Positions 7,644 through 15,725 of a stretch of DNA of 32,806 bases are shown piece after piece. The number at the start of each line of letters is the position of its first letter. Positions within the stretch are counted from its first letter, which is position 1. A program made the translations under genes and the position numbers. Location of the stretch: the NCBI GenBank assembly GCA_947588785.1, contig CANPZN010000012.1, positions 1 to 32,806 of the forward strand, given 5' to 3'. Source of the stretch: Candidatus Gastranaerophilales bacterium (GTDB lineage Bacteria; Cyanobacteriota; Vampirovibrionia; Gastranaerophilales; Gastranaerophilaceae). The notes beneath the pieces are model-generated. The model made no database searches, was not told the DNA's origin, and worked only from the letters and a program-made list of their open reading frames with translations.

Positions 7644-9445
7644 TTAATATATTTCCCGTCGAAAAGTTGCTTAACCATTGTTGCTTGATCTGAAGTATTT
7701 TCAGGTTCAGAAATATTTTCTTTATTTTCGATATCAGAATTTTGTTTAATTTTAGTTTCAATGAATGATTGATAATCTTCTTCTTCTTGTTGTGTAAGAT
7801 TTTGTTCATCTTCTTGTTTTTCTTTTGGTCTATTTAAAGCCGAAGGTGATATTTTTTTTGAGAAATCAATATTATTACTTAAAATTATTTCTATATTTGG
7901 ATTTTTAATATTCATATATTTAGAAACAGCTTCAACTATTGCATTTTTCTTATTACCTTCTTTAGCTTGTTTAACAAACATTTCTTTAGAGAAAGCAATT
8001 ACGATTTTTTCATTTGAAATTTCAACCGGTTTTGCCAATCCGGAATAAAAAGCACGCGTAGGAGGGCTGTCTATACTTTGTAATATTGATACCCACAGAT
8101 TATGCATATCTGAATTGTCCGAATTGTTTTCCGTTGAAGATTTTTCTTGTTTTAAGACTTCTTTTATTATAGGTTGTTCGTGTTTTTCAACTGATTGTAT
8201 AGGTTTTTCAAAATGATTTTGTGAATCATTTGTCGGTTTAATTACATTTGGAGTTTGTGATTTAACTGAAAAATTACCTGATTGTATTTTAGATTCCAAT
8301 TCTTCGATTCTTTTTAAAAGATTTTCAGCCGAAGGAAGGTTTTTATAATTTGTTAAATCAATAATACATAATTCAAGCCATAGATATTTATTTGTTGTAT
8401 CTTTTATTTGTGTAGAATAGTAAGACAACCTGTCAATTATTTGAATAATTTCAGAGACACTGAACTTTTCAGATTGAGTTTTAATTTTATCATAATTTAT
8501 TTCATTAATTTGAGTAAGAGAATATATTAATTCTTTATCAGAGCAATTTTTAACTATTAACATATCCCGAAAATATTGAATGAGATTGGAAACTATTTGA
8601 ATAGGTTCATTACCTTTTGAATATATATTATCGATTAAAGGGACAGATTGAGTACAATCGCCAGAAATAATATATTTAGTGATATCGTGCAAAGTATCAA
8701 AAGAAATTTTTCCCAGAATTTCATTTATATCATTGATGTCAATTTGTTTATTAATGCCAAGAACACTAATTTGATCCAATAAAGCGAGGGCATCACGCAT
8801 TCCTCCTTGTGAATTTTTTGCAATAGCAAATAAAGCATCTTTTGAAATATTTATATTTTCTTTCTGTGAAATATATTCAAGTCTTTTAACAATATCATCG
8901 GTAGTAATTCTTCTGAAATCGAATCTTTGACACCTGGAGATAATTGTATCAAGAACTTTATGCGGTTCCGTTGTTGCAAGAATGAAGATTACATTTGCCG
9001 GCGGTTCTTCTAATGTTTTTAAGAGAGCATTGAAAGCGTGATTAGATAGCATATGGACTTCATCAATTACATAAATTTTATATCTTCCATTAACGGGAAC
9101 ATATTGAATTTTTTCCAGGATAGCTTGAGTATCTTCAACACTTCTGTTACTTGCGGCATCGATTTCTATAACATCAACCGGAACGGAATTCATAATATCA
9201 AGGCAAGCAGGACATTTCCCACAAGGCGTAAGAGTTGGGCCTTCTTTACAATTAAGCGATTTAGCCAGGATTCTTGCTGATGATGTTTTTCCCGTACCTC
9301 TTGGCCCGCATAATAAGTATGCATTGGCTATACGATTTAATTCAATAGCATTGCTGAGAGCATGAACTATATTTTCTTGTCCTATGAGGTCATGGAATGT
9401 TTGCGGTCTGTATTTACGATATAGAGGAATATATTTATTTTCCAA
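7640..9445 (-). CDS. dnaX: DNA polymerase III subunit gamma/tau
   Basis: This is the AAA+ clamp-loader subunit of the replicative polymerase. It uses a TTG start at 9445 with TAGGAG seven bases upstream. Walker A is GPRGTGKT (residues 47-54), zinc-binding cysteines are at about 66, 75, 78 and 81 (CGKCPAC), and DEVHML is followed by ALLKTLEEPP, an SRC-type arginine-finger region (SRCQRF). Domain III ends near residue 370. A Ser/Asn/Gln/Glu-rich linker is followed by a tau-like region (LWVSILQSI). At 601 residues it is full length. An A8 run in the mRNA (7845-7852, near residue 533) lies too far downstream to give a typical gamma product. Confidence 0.96.
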   Translation of the reverse strand: MENKYIPLYRKYRPQTFHDLIGQENIVHALSNAIELNRIANAYLLCGPRGTGKTSSARILAKSLNCKEGPTLTPCGKCPACLDIMNSVPVDVIEIDAASNRSVEDTQAILEKIQYVPVNGRYKIYVIDEVHMLSNHAFNALLKTLEEPPANVIFILATTEPHKVLDTIISRCQRFDFRRITTDDIVKRLEYISQKENINISKDALFAIAKNSQGGMRDALALLDQISVLGINKQIDINDINEILGKISFDTLHDITKYIISGDCTQSVPLIDNIYSKGNEPIQIVSNLIQYFRDMLIVKNCSDKELIYSLTQINEINYDKIKTQSEKFSVSEIIQIIDRLSYYSTQIKDTTNKYLWLELCIIDLTNYKNLPSAENLLKRIEELESKIQSGNFSVKSQTPNVIKPTNDSQNHFEKPIQSVEKHEQPIIKEVLKQEKSSTENNSDNSDMHNLWVSILQSIDSPPTRAFYSGLAKPVEISNEKIVIAFSKEMFVKQAKEGNKKNAIVEAVSKYMNIKNPNIEIILSNNIDFSKKISPSALNRPKEKQEDEQNLTQQEEEDYQSFIETKIKQNSDIENKENISEPENTSDQATMVKQLFDGKYIN

Positions 9446-9509
9446 TTGCTAGCTCCTAAAATATTTGTTAATATCAATTATATCTTAATATATAAAAAAA
9501 GTGTGCGAT

Positions 9510-10424
9510 ATGGAAATAATAAAACCAAAAAAATTACAAAAAGGAAATACAATAGGAATTTTAGCAATATCCGGACGAATAAAGGAATATGAGCGAATAG
9601 AACATTCTAAATTATTTTTTGAATCGGAAGGTTATAAAGTTATAATTTCTGATACATGTAAAAGTTCACATGGATATATGTCCGGAAATAATGATGAAGA
9701 ATGTATAAAAGCCTTGCATAATTTTTTTGAAAATAACGAAATAGATGTAATACTATGTGCAAGAGGCGGATATGGTACGTTAAGGCTTATTAATAAAATA
9801 GATTGGAATATAATAAAGAATAATCCAAAGATATTCGCAGGATATTCAGATATAACCATTTTATTGAATATGATTTATAAAAAAACAGGTTTAATTACGT
9901 TTCATAGTGCAATGGCAAATGGTGATTTCGGTGATGAGATTAAAGATTATACAAAAGAAAGTTTTTTTAAAGCATTAACAGGAGAATCTGTTTTATACAA
10001 AGCGGAAAGTGGAATAGTTTATAAAGAAGGTATAGCGGAGGGAATATTATGGGGAGGTAATCTTTCATCACTGGTTTCTCTTTGCGGTATAGATTTTATT
10101 CCTGAAGATGAAAATTTAATTTTATTTTTAGAAGATTTAAATGAACCTGTATATAAAATAGATAGGATGTTAACTCAATTATTTAATATGGAAAAAATCA
10201 GAAATAAAGTAAAAGGAATTATATTGGGAGATTTTCAAAATACTAAAGATGATGAATTGCTAAAAGAATTAATTATTAATTTTTCGGAACAATTTCAATT
10301 ACCATGTTGCGATGGATTCAAAATAACTCATGATAAAATAAAAGATACAATTCCAATTGGAGTAAATGTGAAATTTAATGCAAAAAAAGGTTTGGTAGAA
10401 CTGGTTGATAAGTATGTTTGCTAG
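9510..10424 (+). CDS. LD-carboxypeptidase, peptidase family S66
   Basis: This is a serine peptidase of the LdcA/MccF family, which trims the terminal D-alanine from murein tetrapeptides or cleaves related amide bonds. Key segments are ARGGYGTLRL, AGYSDITILLNMI (nucleophile Ser in GYSD), HSAMANGDFG, GGNLSSL and FLEDLNEPVYKIDRML (catalytic Glu region), with a late ITHDKI His. The length of about 304 residues is typical. The start is ATG 9510, with GTG 9501 as an alternative; no ribosome site is evident, and TATAAA at 9491-9496 suggests a very short leader. It is divergent from dnaX and 12 bp before a VanH-like dehydrogenase, so the pair probably acts on D-amino or D-hydroxy acid metabolism of the wall. 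No signal peptide is seen, so it is cytoplasmic and suits murein recycling. Confidence 0.88.
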   Translation: MEIIKPKKLQKGNTIGILAISGRIKEYERIEHSKLFFESEGYKVIISDTCKSSHGYMSGNNDEECIKALHNFFENNEIDVILCARGGYGTLRLINKIDWNIIKNNPKIFAGYSDITILLNMIYKKTGLITFHSAMANGDFGDEIKDYTKESFFKALTGESVLYKAESGIVYKEGIAEGILWGGNLSSLVSLCGIDFIPEDENLILFLEDLNEPVYKIDRMLTQLFNMEKIRNKVKGIILGDFQNTKDDELLKELIINFSEQFQLPCCDGFKITHDKIKDTIPIGVNVKFNAKKGLVELVDKYVC

Positions 10425-10436
10425 AAAGGAAAAGTA

Positions 10437-11423
10437 ATGAAAATAGCATTTTTTTCATTGAGGAAGTTTGATGAATTAAATATATGTGAAGAATTTAGTA
10501 AAAAATACGGAATAGAATTTGTATGGACAAATGAATATCCGTCTGAAGAGAATTTGAGTATAGCAAAAGGTTGTGAGGCAATTAGTATAGTGCCTTGTAA
10601 GTTTGATGAAGATTATGTTGATAAAATAAAATCCATCGGAGTTAAGTATATATTGGCAAGAAGTATAGGATATGATCATTTGCCGATAAAATATATATAT
10701 GAAAATGGGCTAAGAGTATCAGCGGTTAATTATCCGCCTGATTGTGTGGCGAATTATGCAATAATGTTAATGCTTATGACTACAAGAAAGATAAATCAAA
10801 TAATGTTAAGAGCAAATGCACAGGATTATTCACTCAAAGGTAAAATGGGAATTGATTTATCTGATTGTACAATAGGGGTAATAGGTACAGGACACATAGG
10901 ATCAACAGTTATTAAGCATTTATCCGGATTCGGCTGTAAAATTCTTGCATATAATATAAAAGAGATAGACGAACTGAAACAATATGCCCAATATACAGAT
11001 CTTGATACTTTATATTCAAAAAGTGATATTATTACACTTCATCTTGCTTCTAATTCTGATACATTTCATATAATTAATGAAGATTCTATTGCAAAAATGA
11101 AAGACGGAGTTATTCTTATAAACACAGCAAGAGGAACATTAATAGATTCAAAAGCATTAATCCGTAATTTAAAAACCGGAAAGATTTCAGGTGCGGGGCT
11201 TGATGTTATCGAAAATGAAAACGGTTTATACTACTATAATAAAACTTGTGATATTATAGATAATGACGAGCTTTCAATGCTTAAAAGTTTTCCTAATGTT
11301 ATATTAACGCCTCATACTGCATTTTATACGGAAACTACAGTATTAAATATGATTGAAAAAACATTTATTGCATTAAAATATTATGGAGAGGGGAAACAAA
11401 ATCCATTTGAAATTAGGATGTAA
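10437..11423 (+). CDS. D-2-hydroxyacid dehydrogenase, VanH/D-lactate dehydrogenase-like
   Basis: This is an NAD-dependent D-specific 2-hydroxyacid dehydrogenase, most likely reducing pyruvate to D-lactate. The Rossmann motif is GVIGTGHIGSTVIKHLSGFG, the catalytic Arg lies in INTARGTLID, Glu in GLDVIENE and His in TPHTAFYTE. ARSIGYDHL, NYPPDCVANYAIMLMLM and the ENENGLYYYNK-D-IIDNDEL region resemble VanH of glycopeptide-resistance clusters more than phosphoglycerate dehydrogenases. No D-Ala-D-Lac ligase or VanX is adjacent, so fermentation or a wall-recycling partner of the upstream LD-carboxypeptidase is more likely than resistance. AAAGGA precedes the ATG. A dispersed repeat begins in its stop codon. 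Confidence 0.88.
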   Translation: MKIAFFSLRKFDELNICEEFSKKYGIEFVWTNEYPSEENLSIAKGCEAISIVPCKFDEDYVDKIKSIGVKYILARSIGYDHLPIKYIYENGLRVSAVNYPPDCVANYAIMLMLMTTRKINQIMLRANAQDYSLKGKMGIDLSDCTIGVIGTGHIGSTVIKHLSGFGCKILAYNIKEIDELKQYAQYTDLDTLYSKSDIITLHLASNSDTFHIINEDSIAKMKDGVILINTARGTLIDSKALIRNLKTGKISGAGLDVIENENGLYYYNKTCDIIDNDELSMLKSFPNVILTPHTAFYTETTVLNMIEKTFIALKYYGEGKQNPFEIRM

Positions 11424-11470
11424 TTTTGGAGTGGAGTTTTTAAATACAAAATTTTGTGTCATATTAAACA
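11422..11470 (+). repeat. Dispersed repeat, copy B (short form)
   Basis: AATTTTGGAGTGGA matches copy A, TTTTTAAA matches copies C and D, and CATATTAAA matches copy D. Where the other copies carry a hairpin of about 37-50 nt, this one has the perfect 12-bp palindrome ACAAAATTTTGT (11446-11457). It starts within the TAA of the preceding dehydrogenase. Read in the family frame it gives NFGVEFLN. Confidence 0.45.
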
Positions 11471-11501
11471 TAATGATAATTATAAAAGATAAAAAATAAT
11501 G

Positions 11502-11507
11502 TATAAT
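11502..11507 (+). promoter_or_regulatory. -10 box (TATAAT) immediately upstream of the OppF-like gene
   Basis: A consensus TATAAT ends 7 bp before the ATG at 11515, and no Shine-Dalgarno sequence is present. If used, transcription would start at the ATG and give a leaderless mRNA. The -35 position (about 11479-11484) is only ATTATA, so this is suggestive rather than strong. Confidence 0.45.
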
Positions 11508-11514
11508 AAAAATT

Positions 11515-12480
11515 ATGCAAAAACTAATAGAAATAAAAAATTTAAAAATGTATTATCCCATAATAGATGGACTTATGGGAAATATTAAAGGTTATGTATA
11601 TGCTTTAAATAACGTAAATTTAGAAATATATGAGAATGAAATATTAGGGCTTGTAGGTGAATCGGGAAGCGGTAAATCTACACTGGGTAATTGTATTGTA
11701 AAATTGATAACTCCGAAATCAGGGGAGATTCTGTTTGAAAATGAAAATATAATAAACCAAACAAAAAAAGATTTAAAATTATATAGAAAACAAGTACAGC
11801 TTATATTTCAAAATCCCTATATGAGCTTAAATCCACGAATGAAAATATATGATATTTTGAAAGAACCATTTATTGTACATAAAATAAAAGAAAAAAAAAT
11901 AATTAATGAGAAAATAAAAAAAATAATATCATTAATAGGCTTAGGAGAAGATGTCCTTGAAAGATATCCTCATGAATTTTCAGGTGGTCAAAGGCAAAGA
12001 ATTGCCATAGCAAGAGCAATAATATTAAATCCTAAATTCGTAGTGGCAGATGAACCTGTCAGTGCATTGGATGTCAGTATTCAAGCACAAATAGTAAATC
12101 TTCTTCTTGATTTAAAACATCACCTCAATCTTACGATGCTATTCATTTCTCACGATTTGAGCGTTATCAAATTTATTTCAGACAGAATAGCAGTAATGTA
12201 TTTGGGTGAAATAGTTGAAATATCTGAAAAAGGAGAACTGTTTAAGAATTATAAACATCCATATACACAAGCTTTATTGAGTGCAGTACCAAAAATAGAC
12301 AATAAAAATAGTGAAAAAATAATATTAAAAGGAGATCTTCCTTCACAACAGGATTTGCCAAAAGGCTGTAAATTTCATACAAGATGTAAGTACGTAATGG
12401 AAAAATGTAAAAATATTTCTCCGGAATTATATAATATTGCCGGGGATCATAAAGTCCGTTGTTTTTTATATGAAAAATAA
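11515..12480 (+). CDS. Peptide-type ABC transporter ATPase (OppF/DppF family), orphan
   Basis: This ATPase subunit would energise oligopeptide or dipeptide import. Walker A is GESGSGKST, the Q-loop is QNPYMSLNPRM, the signature is FSGGQRQRIAIARA, Walker B is VVADEPVSALD and the switch His lies in FISHDLSVI. The C-terminal oligopeptide-transporter domain has the expected cysteines (GCKFHTRCKYVMEKC). The DppF/OppF subtype is indicated by the N-terminal insertion (YYPIIDGLMGNIKGYVYALN). The length of 321 residues is normal. No permease or binding protein is adjacent, so its partners lie elsewhere. Its 3' end overlaps an antisense gene remnant by 34 bp. Confidence 0.9.
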   Translation: MQKLIEIKNLKMYYPIIDGLMGNIKGYVYALNNVNLEIYENEILGLVGESGSGKSTLGNCIVKLITPKSGEILFENENIINQTKKDLKLYRKQVQLIFQNPYMSLNPRMKIYDILKEPFIVHKIKEKKIINEKIKKIISLIGLGEDVLERYPHEFSGGQRQRIAIARAIILNPKFVVADEPVSALDVSIQAQIVNLLLDLKHHLNLTMLFISHDLSVIKFISDRIAVMYLGEIVEISEKGELFKNYKHPYTQALLSAVPKIDNKNSEKIILKGDLPSQQDLPKGCKFHTRCKYVMEKCKNISPELYNIAGDHKVRCFLYEK

Positions 12481-12745
12481 TCCTGTGTTGCATTTTCTGC
12501 CGACTCTCTTTTAATTGGATCAGCAGCACCTTTAAAGTTTTGTCTAAGCTGATTTATTTGTCTTGAAATTTCTTTCGCTCAAGCCTGTCGTTCGTTAGCT
12601 TTTGTCTGTCTTTATTTTTGCGAACCTGACTTTGTATTTTTTTTAAATTCCTCTCACGTTGGGAATCTGCAAAATATTCTCGGACAAAATAATTAATCAA
12701 TGCTGATAAAATTTGCTTTTTGTATTTATGGTTAAAAAAAATCAT
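12447..12745 (-). pseudogene. Frameshifted remnant of a small basic protein gene (unknown)
   Basis: One frame runs from ATG 12745 for 63 codons (ending ERKKFQDK, stop at 12554-12556). It is rich in Lys, Arg and Gln, with SQRERNLKKIQSQVRKNKDR. A second frame, -1 relative to the first, continues from about 12588 to a TGA at 12447. It encodes EISRQINQLRQNFKGAADPI and about 20 more residues ending in YKKQRTL. Joined, they give about 99 residues of plausible helical basic protein, so a single indel in AAAGAAA (12570-12585) is the simplest reading. The family is not recognised. A sequencing error or programmed frameshift is possible, though no classic slippery heptamer is seen. It lies antisense between oppF and mlaE. 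Confidence 0.4.
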
Positions 12746-12763
12746 TTATTGTAAAATAAAAAT

Positions 12764-13576
12764 ATGGCAAATTTAGAGTTTTATATAAAACAAACTATAA
12801 CTTATCAAGTAACTGTTATGGTGCTTAGGCATGTAAAAGAGTTTTTTGAAACTTTTGGAGATATAGCCTATCGCTTTTGTCAGGTAATGAAATATTTAAT
12901 TAAATTGCAAATAAATATAAAGCAAGTAACCGAACAAGCTTCAAGATTTGCGGTAGATTCTCTTCCGATAACATTATCAATTGTATCAATGACTGCAATA
13001 ATTCTGGCAATGCAAATTGCCCCCGAGATGGTAAAGCAAGGCGGAAAAGATTATATAGGATTATTGGTAGCATTAACAATGGTGAGAGAAGTTGGAGTTA
13101 TAATGTCAGGATTCGCAATAATATCAATGATAGGTTCCTCACAGGCAAGTGAATTGGCAACTATGCGAGTAACCGACCAGATAGATGCAATGAAGGTATT
13201 AAAAGTATCTCCGTTTCAATATTTATTTTTACCCCGAGTATTGGCAGGATTCATAATGATGCCGTTTGTTGTAATTATCGCCTCAACATTCGGAATAATT
13301 GCCGGAGGTATAACAGCAATGTTTTCGGCAAAAGATGTAACATGGTTGAGTTATGTTACATCTGTATGGCAAGGATTGTATATTCGAGATATAAATATAA
13401 TGCTGTTAAAATCAGCGTGTTTCGGAGGAGCAATAAGTTTAATAAGCTCAAGTTGCGGATATGATGCGAAAGGCGGGGCAAAAGGTGTAGGTATAGCAAC
13501 AACAAAGGCTGTTGTATGGTCTTTTGTAGCTATTGTAATTATCGACTGTATATTTGCAGTATCGTTTTATTTCTAA
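12764..13576 (+). CDS. mlaE: Mla-type ABC transporter permease (MlaE family)
   Basis: This is the inner-membrane permease of the system that moves phospholipids between inner and outer membranes. The MlaE domain (PF02405 type) is clear: GLLVALTMVREVGVIMSGFA, SELATMRVTDQIDAMKVLKV and FLPRVLAGFIMMPFVV are its conserved segments, with about five membrane spans. The length of 270 residues is normal. It starts at ATG 12764 with no ribosome site. TAAAAT (12752-12757) lies 6 bp upstream, again suggesting a leaderless transcript. It heads a five-gene operon with mlaF, mlaD, lpxK and a GT9 glycosyltransferase. Confidence 0.94.
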   Translation: MANLEFYIKQTITYQVTVMVLRHVKEFFETFGDIAYRFCQVMKYLIKLQINIKQVTEQASRFAVDSLPITLSIVSMTAIILAMQIAPEMVKQGGKDYIGLLVALTMVREVGVIMSGFAIISMIGSSQASELATMRVTDQIDAMKVLKVSPFQYLFLPRVLAGFIMMPFVVIIASTFGIIAGGITAMFSAKDVTWLSYVTSVWQGLYIRDINIMLLKSACFGGAISLISSSCGYDAKGGAKGVGIATTKAVVWSFVAIVIIDCIFAVSFYF

Positions 13577-13589
13577 AAAGAAGGTAAAA

Positions 13590-14318
13590 ATGTCTATAAA
13601 GGTACAAAATTTAACAAAAGAATTTGATGGTAAAAAAGTTTTGGATAATATATCGTTTTCTGTAGAAGAAGGAGAAATATTATCAATAGTAGGCTTTTCA
13701 GGTTCAGGGAAAAGTACTATTTTAAAACTTTTATGCGGTCTTTTACAACCTGACTCAGGCGTAATTAATATAGAAGCCGGAGATGTTGCAATGGTATTTC
13801 AATATTCAGCCTTGTTTGACTCATTAAATGTATTTGATAATATCTCATTTGCTTTACAGGAAAGGAAAGAATTTAAAGGCAAATATACAAAAGAACAAAT
13901 AAAACAAATAGTGGCAAAAAGTCTGAATACAGTTGGACTTTCAGGAATTGAGGATAAGTATCCTCATGAACTGTCGGGAGGAATGCAAAAAAGAGTTAGT
14001 TTGGCAAGAGCAATAGTAACCCAGCCTCAATTTATTCTGTATGATGAACCTACAGCAGGGTTAGATCCTGTAGCATCTACGGTTATTGAAAATTATATTC
14101 TGCGGCTCAGATCAGAAACAAAAGCTACATCTATTGTTGTAACACATCAAATGTCTACGATAACACGGTGTTCTGATAAAGTTATAATGTTATATGATGG
14201 ACATATAGTTTTCAGAGGAACTCCAAAAGATTTACTAAAACAAGATAATCCATATACAAAACAATTTGTATCAGCGGAAATAGAAGGGCCAATGAAAATT
14301 ACAGCAGAAGGTTTTTAG
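13590..14318 (+). CDS. mlaF: Mla-type ABC transporter ATPase (MlaF family)
   Basis: This ATPase drives the MlaE permease. I chose ATG 13590 behind AAGAAGG, because the TTG at 13554 would overlap mlaE and lacks a ribosome site. Walker A is GFSGSGKST, Q-loop VFQYSALFDSL is typical of the MlaF/Ttg2A group, the signature is ELSGGMQKRVSLARA and Walker B is FILYDEPTAGLDP. The switch His lies in VVTHQMSTI. The length of 242 residues is slightly short compared with E. coli MlaF, with a brief C-terminal tail. It is in the middle of the lipid-transport operon. Confidence 0.94.
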   Translation: MSIKVQNLTKEFDGKKVLDNISFSVEEGEILSIVGFSGSGKSTILKLLCGLLQPDSGVINIEAGDVAMVFQYSALFDSLNVFDNISFALQERKEFKGKYTKEQIKQIVAKSLNTVGLSGIEDKYPHELSGGMQKRVSLARAIVTQPQFILYDEPTAGLDPVASTVIENYILRLRSETKATSIVVTHQMSTITRCSDKVIMLYDGHIVFRGTPKDLLKQDNPYTKQFVSAEIEGPMKITAEGF

Positions 14319-14359
14319 TTTTTTATTGTTTGTTATAAAATTAAGAAAAAGGAAAAATA

Positions 14360-15718
14360 ATGAAATTCTCATCATCATTTAAAGTCGGAATATTAGCGAT
14401 AACAGCTATAATAATATTACTTTTTACGGTTTTGTGGGTAAAAGGCAAAGCAATATCTAATGCGGAAAGACTGACTGTTAATTTTAAAGACGTAAACGGA
14501 ATGAGAGCAGGTTCCGGTGTACAGATGATGGGAGTCAGAATCGGTCAGGTGGAGGAAATAAAACCTAAATTGAATCTTGCCGACAGCTATGTTGAAGTTA
14601 AATTTGTAATAACGGAACCCAATGTAGTAATTCCAAAAGCGTCAGAGATTTCAATCCAACAATCAGGAATTATAGGTGAACAATTCTTAGAAATTACACC
14701 TCCGAAAGAAAAAATTATATATTTGCCGCAATCAGATAAAACTTCTATTCTTCATCCTGATGATAAAGTAGAAATGAAATTGGACGGAAAATATTATGAT
14801 GTAGGTCTTGTAAAGAAAATAGAAATAGTAGAAACAGATATTCTGCCAATGTTAATAAAAGAGAATATTAAAACAAAAAATTCATATAAAGTAAGATATG
14901 TTATAGATTTGCCCGGATTAATAATTCCTGAACAATTAAGTGCAAAAATAGTAAAAGAAGAAAATGAAAAGAAATTAAGAATAACGCCCAAAGATGATAT
15001 AGAAATGCCTTATCCTAAAACGGAATCACCATATACAGTAATAGAACCTATGCGAATAGCTGATTTTTTAGCACTACAATATAGAAGTGCCGAATCATTG
15101 GTAGAAACAAATGAAAGAATTTCTTTGCTTCTTTCTGATGATGTAATTGCTGATTTAAAGCAAACGGCAGTAAATGTTAATGTTTTAACGGATAATGTAA
15201 ATGTTGTAATGGCAAAAGCTCAAGAGTTAATAGATTTATCAAAAAATGAACTTGAATTGCTTTCTGATAATGTTAATAAATTATCAGATAAACTTTTAGT
15301 ATTTACGGATAATATAAATAAATTGACAGGTGATGAACAATTTGCACAAAATGTTGCAAATGTCACAAAATCTTTTTCCAGATTGTCTGATAATATATCA
15401 ACACTTATGGAAGATCCAAAAATGAAATCAACTCTGTGTAATATAGATATAACGGCAAAAAATATAGCGGAACTTTCAAGTTATATAAATGATATGTCAA
15501 AGGACGCAAAATTAAAGAAATATCTTTCTGATTCTGTAGTGAAACTTAATACGGCATTAGACAAGTTGACAATTACATTAGATACAGTTAATTATGCAAC
15601 AGAGGATGAAGAAAAAATTAAGCAGACAATGGATGATATAAATGTTACTTCTGAAAATTTAAGAAAATTCTCGGAAAAATTAAATAAAAGATTTCTGCTT
15701 TTCAGATTAATGTTCTAG
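14360..15718 (+). CDS. mlaD: MCE-domain lipid-binding protein (MlaD family, long form)
   Basis: This is a membrane-anchored periplasmic protein whose MCE domains form a ring that carries lipid. Residues 8-28 are a membrane anchor (VGILAITAIIILLFTVLWV). The MCE domain follows at about 37-115 (VNGMRAGSGVQMMGVRIGQV and SGIIGEQFLEI are classic). At 452 residues it is far longer than E. coli MlaD (about 183). The extension has a beta-rich segment (130-225) and then a long coiled coil with repeated DNVNVL, DNVNKLSDKL and DNINKL units, suggesting a helical barrel or needle reaching toward the outer membrane. It ends in a basic aromatic tail (KRFLLFRLMF). AAAGGA precedes the ATG. lpxK starts 7 bp downstream. 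Confidence 0.93.
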   Translation: MKFSSSFKVGILAITAIIILLFTVLWVKGKAISNAERLTVNFKDVNGMRAGSGVQMMGVRIGQVEEIKPKLNLADSYVEVKFVITEPNVVIPKASEISIQQSGIIGEQFLEITPPKEKIIYLPQSDKTSILHPDDKVEMKLDGKYYDVGLVKKIEIVETDILPMLIKENIKTKNSYKVRYVIDLPGLIIPEQLSAKIVKEENEKKLRITPKDDIEMPYPKTESPYTVIEPMRIADFLALQYRSAESLVETNERISLLLSDDVIADLKQTAVNVNVLTDNVNVVMAKAQELIDLSKNELELLSDNVNKLSDKLLVFTDNINKLTGDEQFAQNVANVTKSFSRLSDNISTLMEDPKMKSTLCNIDITAKNIAELSSYINDMSKDAKLKKYLSDSVVKLNTALDKLTITLDTVNYATEDEEKIKQTMDDINVTSENLRKFSEKLNKRFLLFRLMF

Positions 15719-15725
15719 GTTAAAT

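Noticed and set aside
7845-7852. A8 run in the dnaX mRNA as a programmed slippage site for gamma
   Set aside because: It falls near residue 533 of 601, far past domain III, so slippage would not make a gamma-length product. No conserved slippery heptamer context is evident.
10437-11423. Glycopeptide-resistance cluster
   Set aside because: Only a VanH-like gene is present. There is no D-Ala-D-Lac ligase, VanX or VanRS, and the host is an LPS-bearing diderm.
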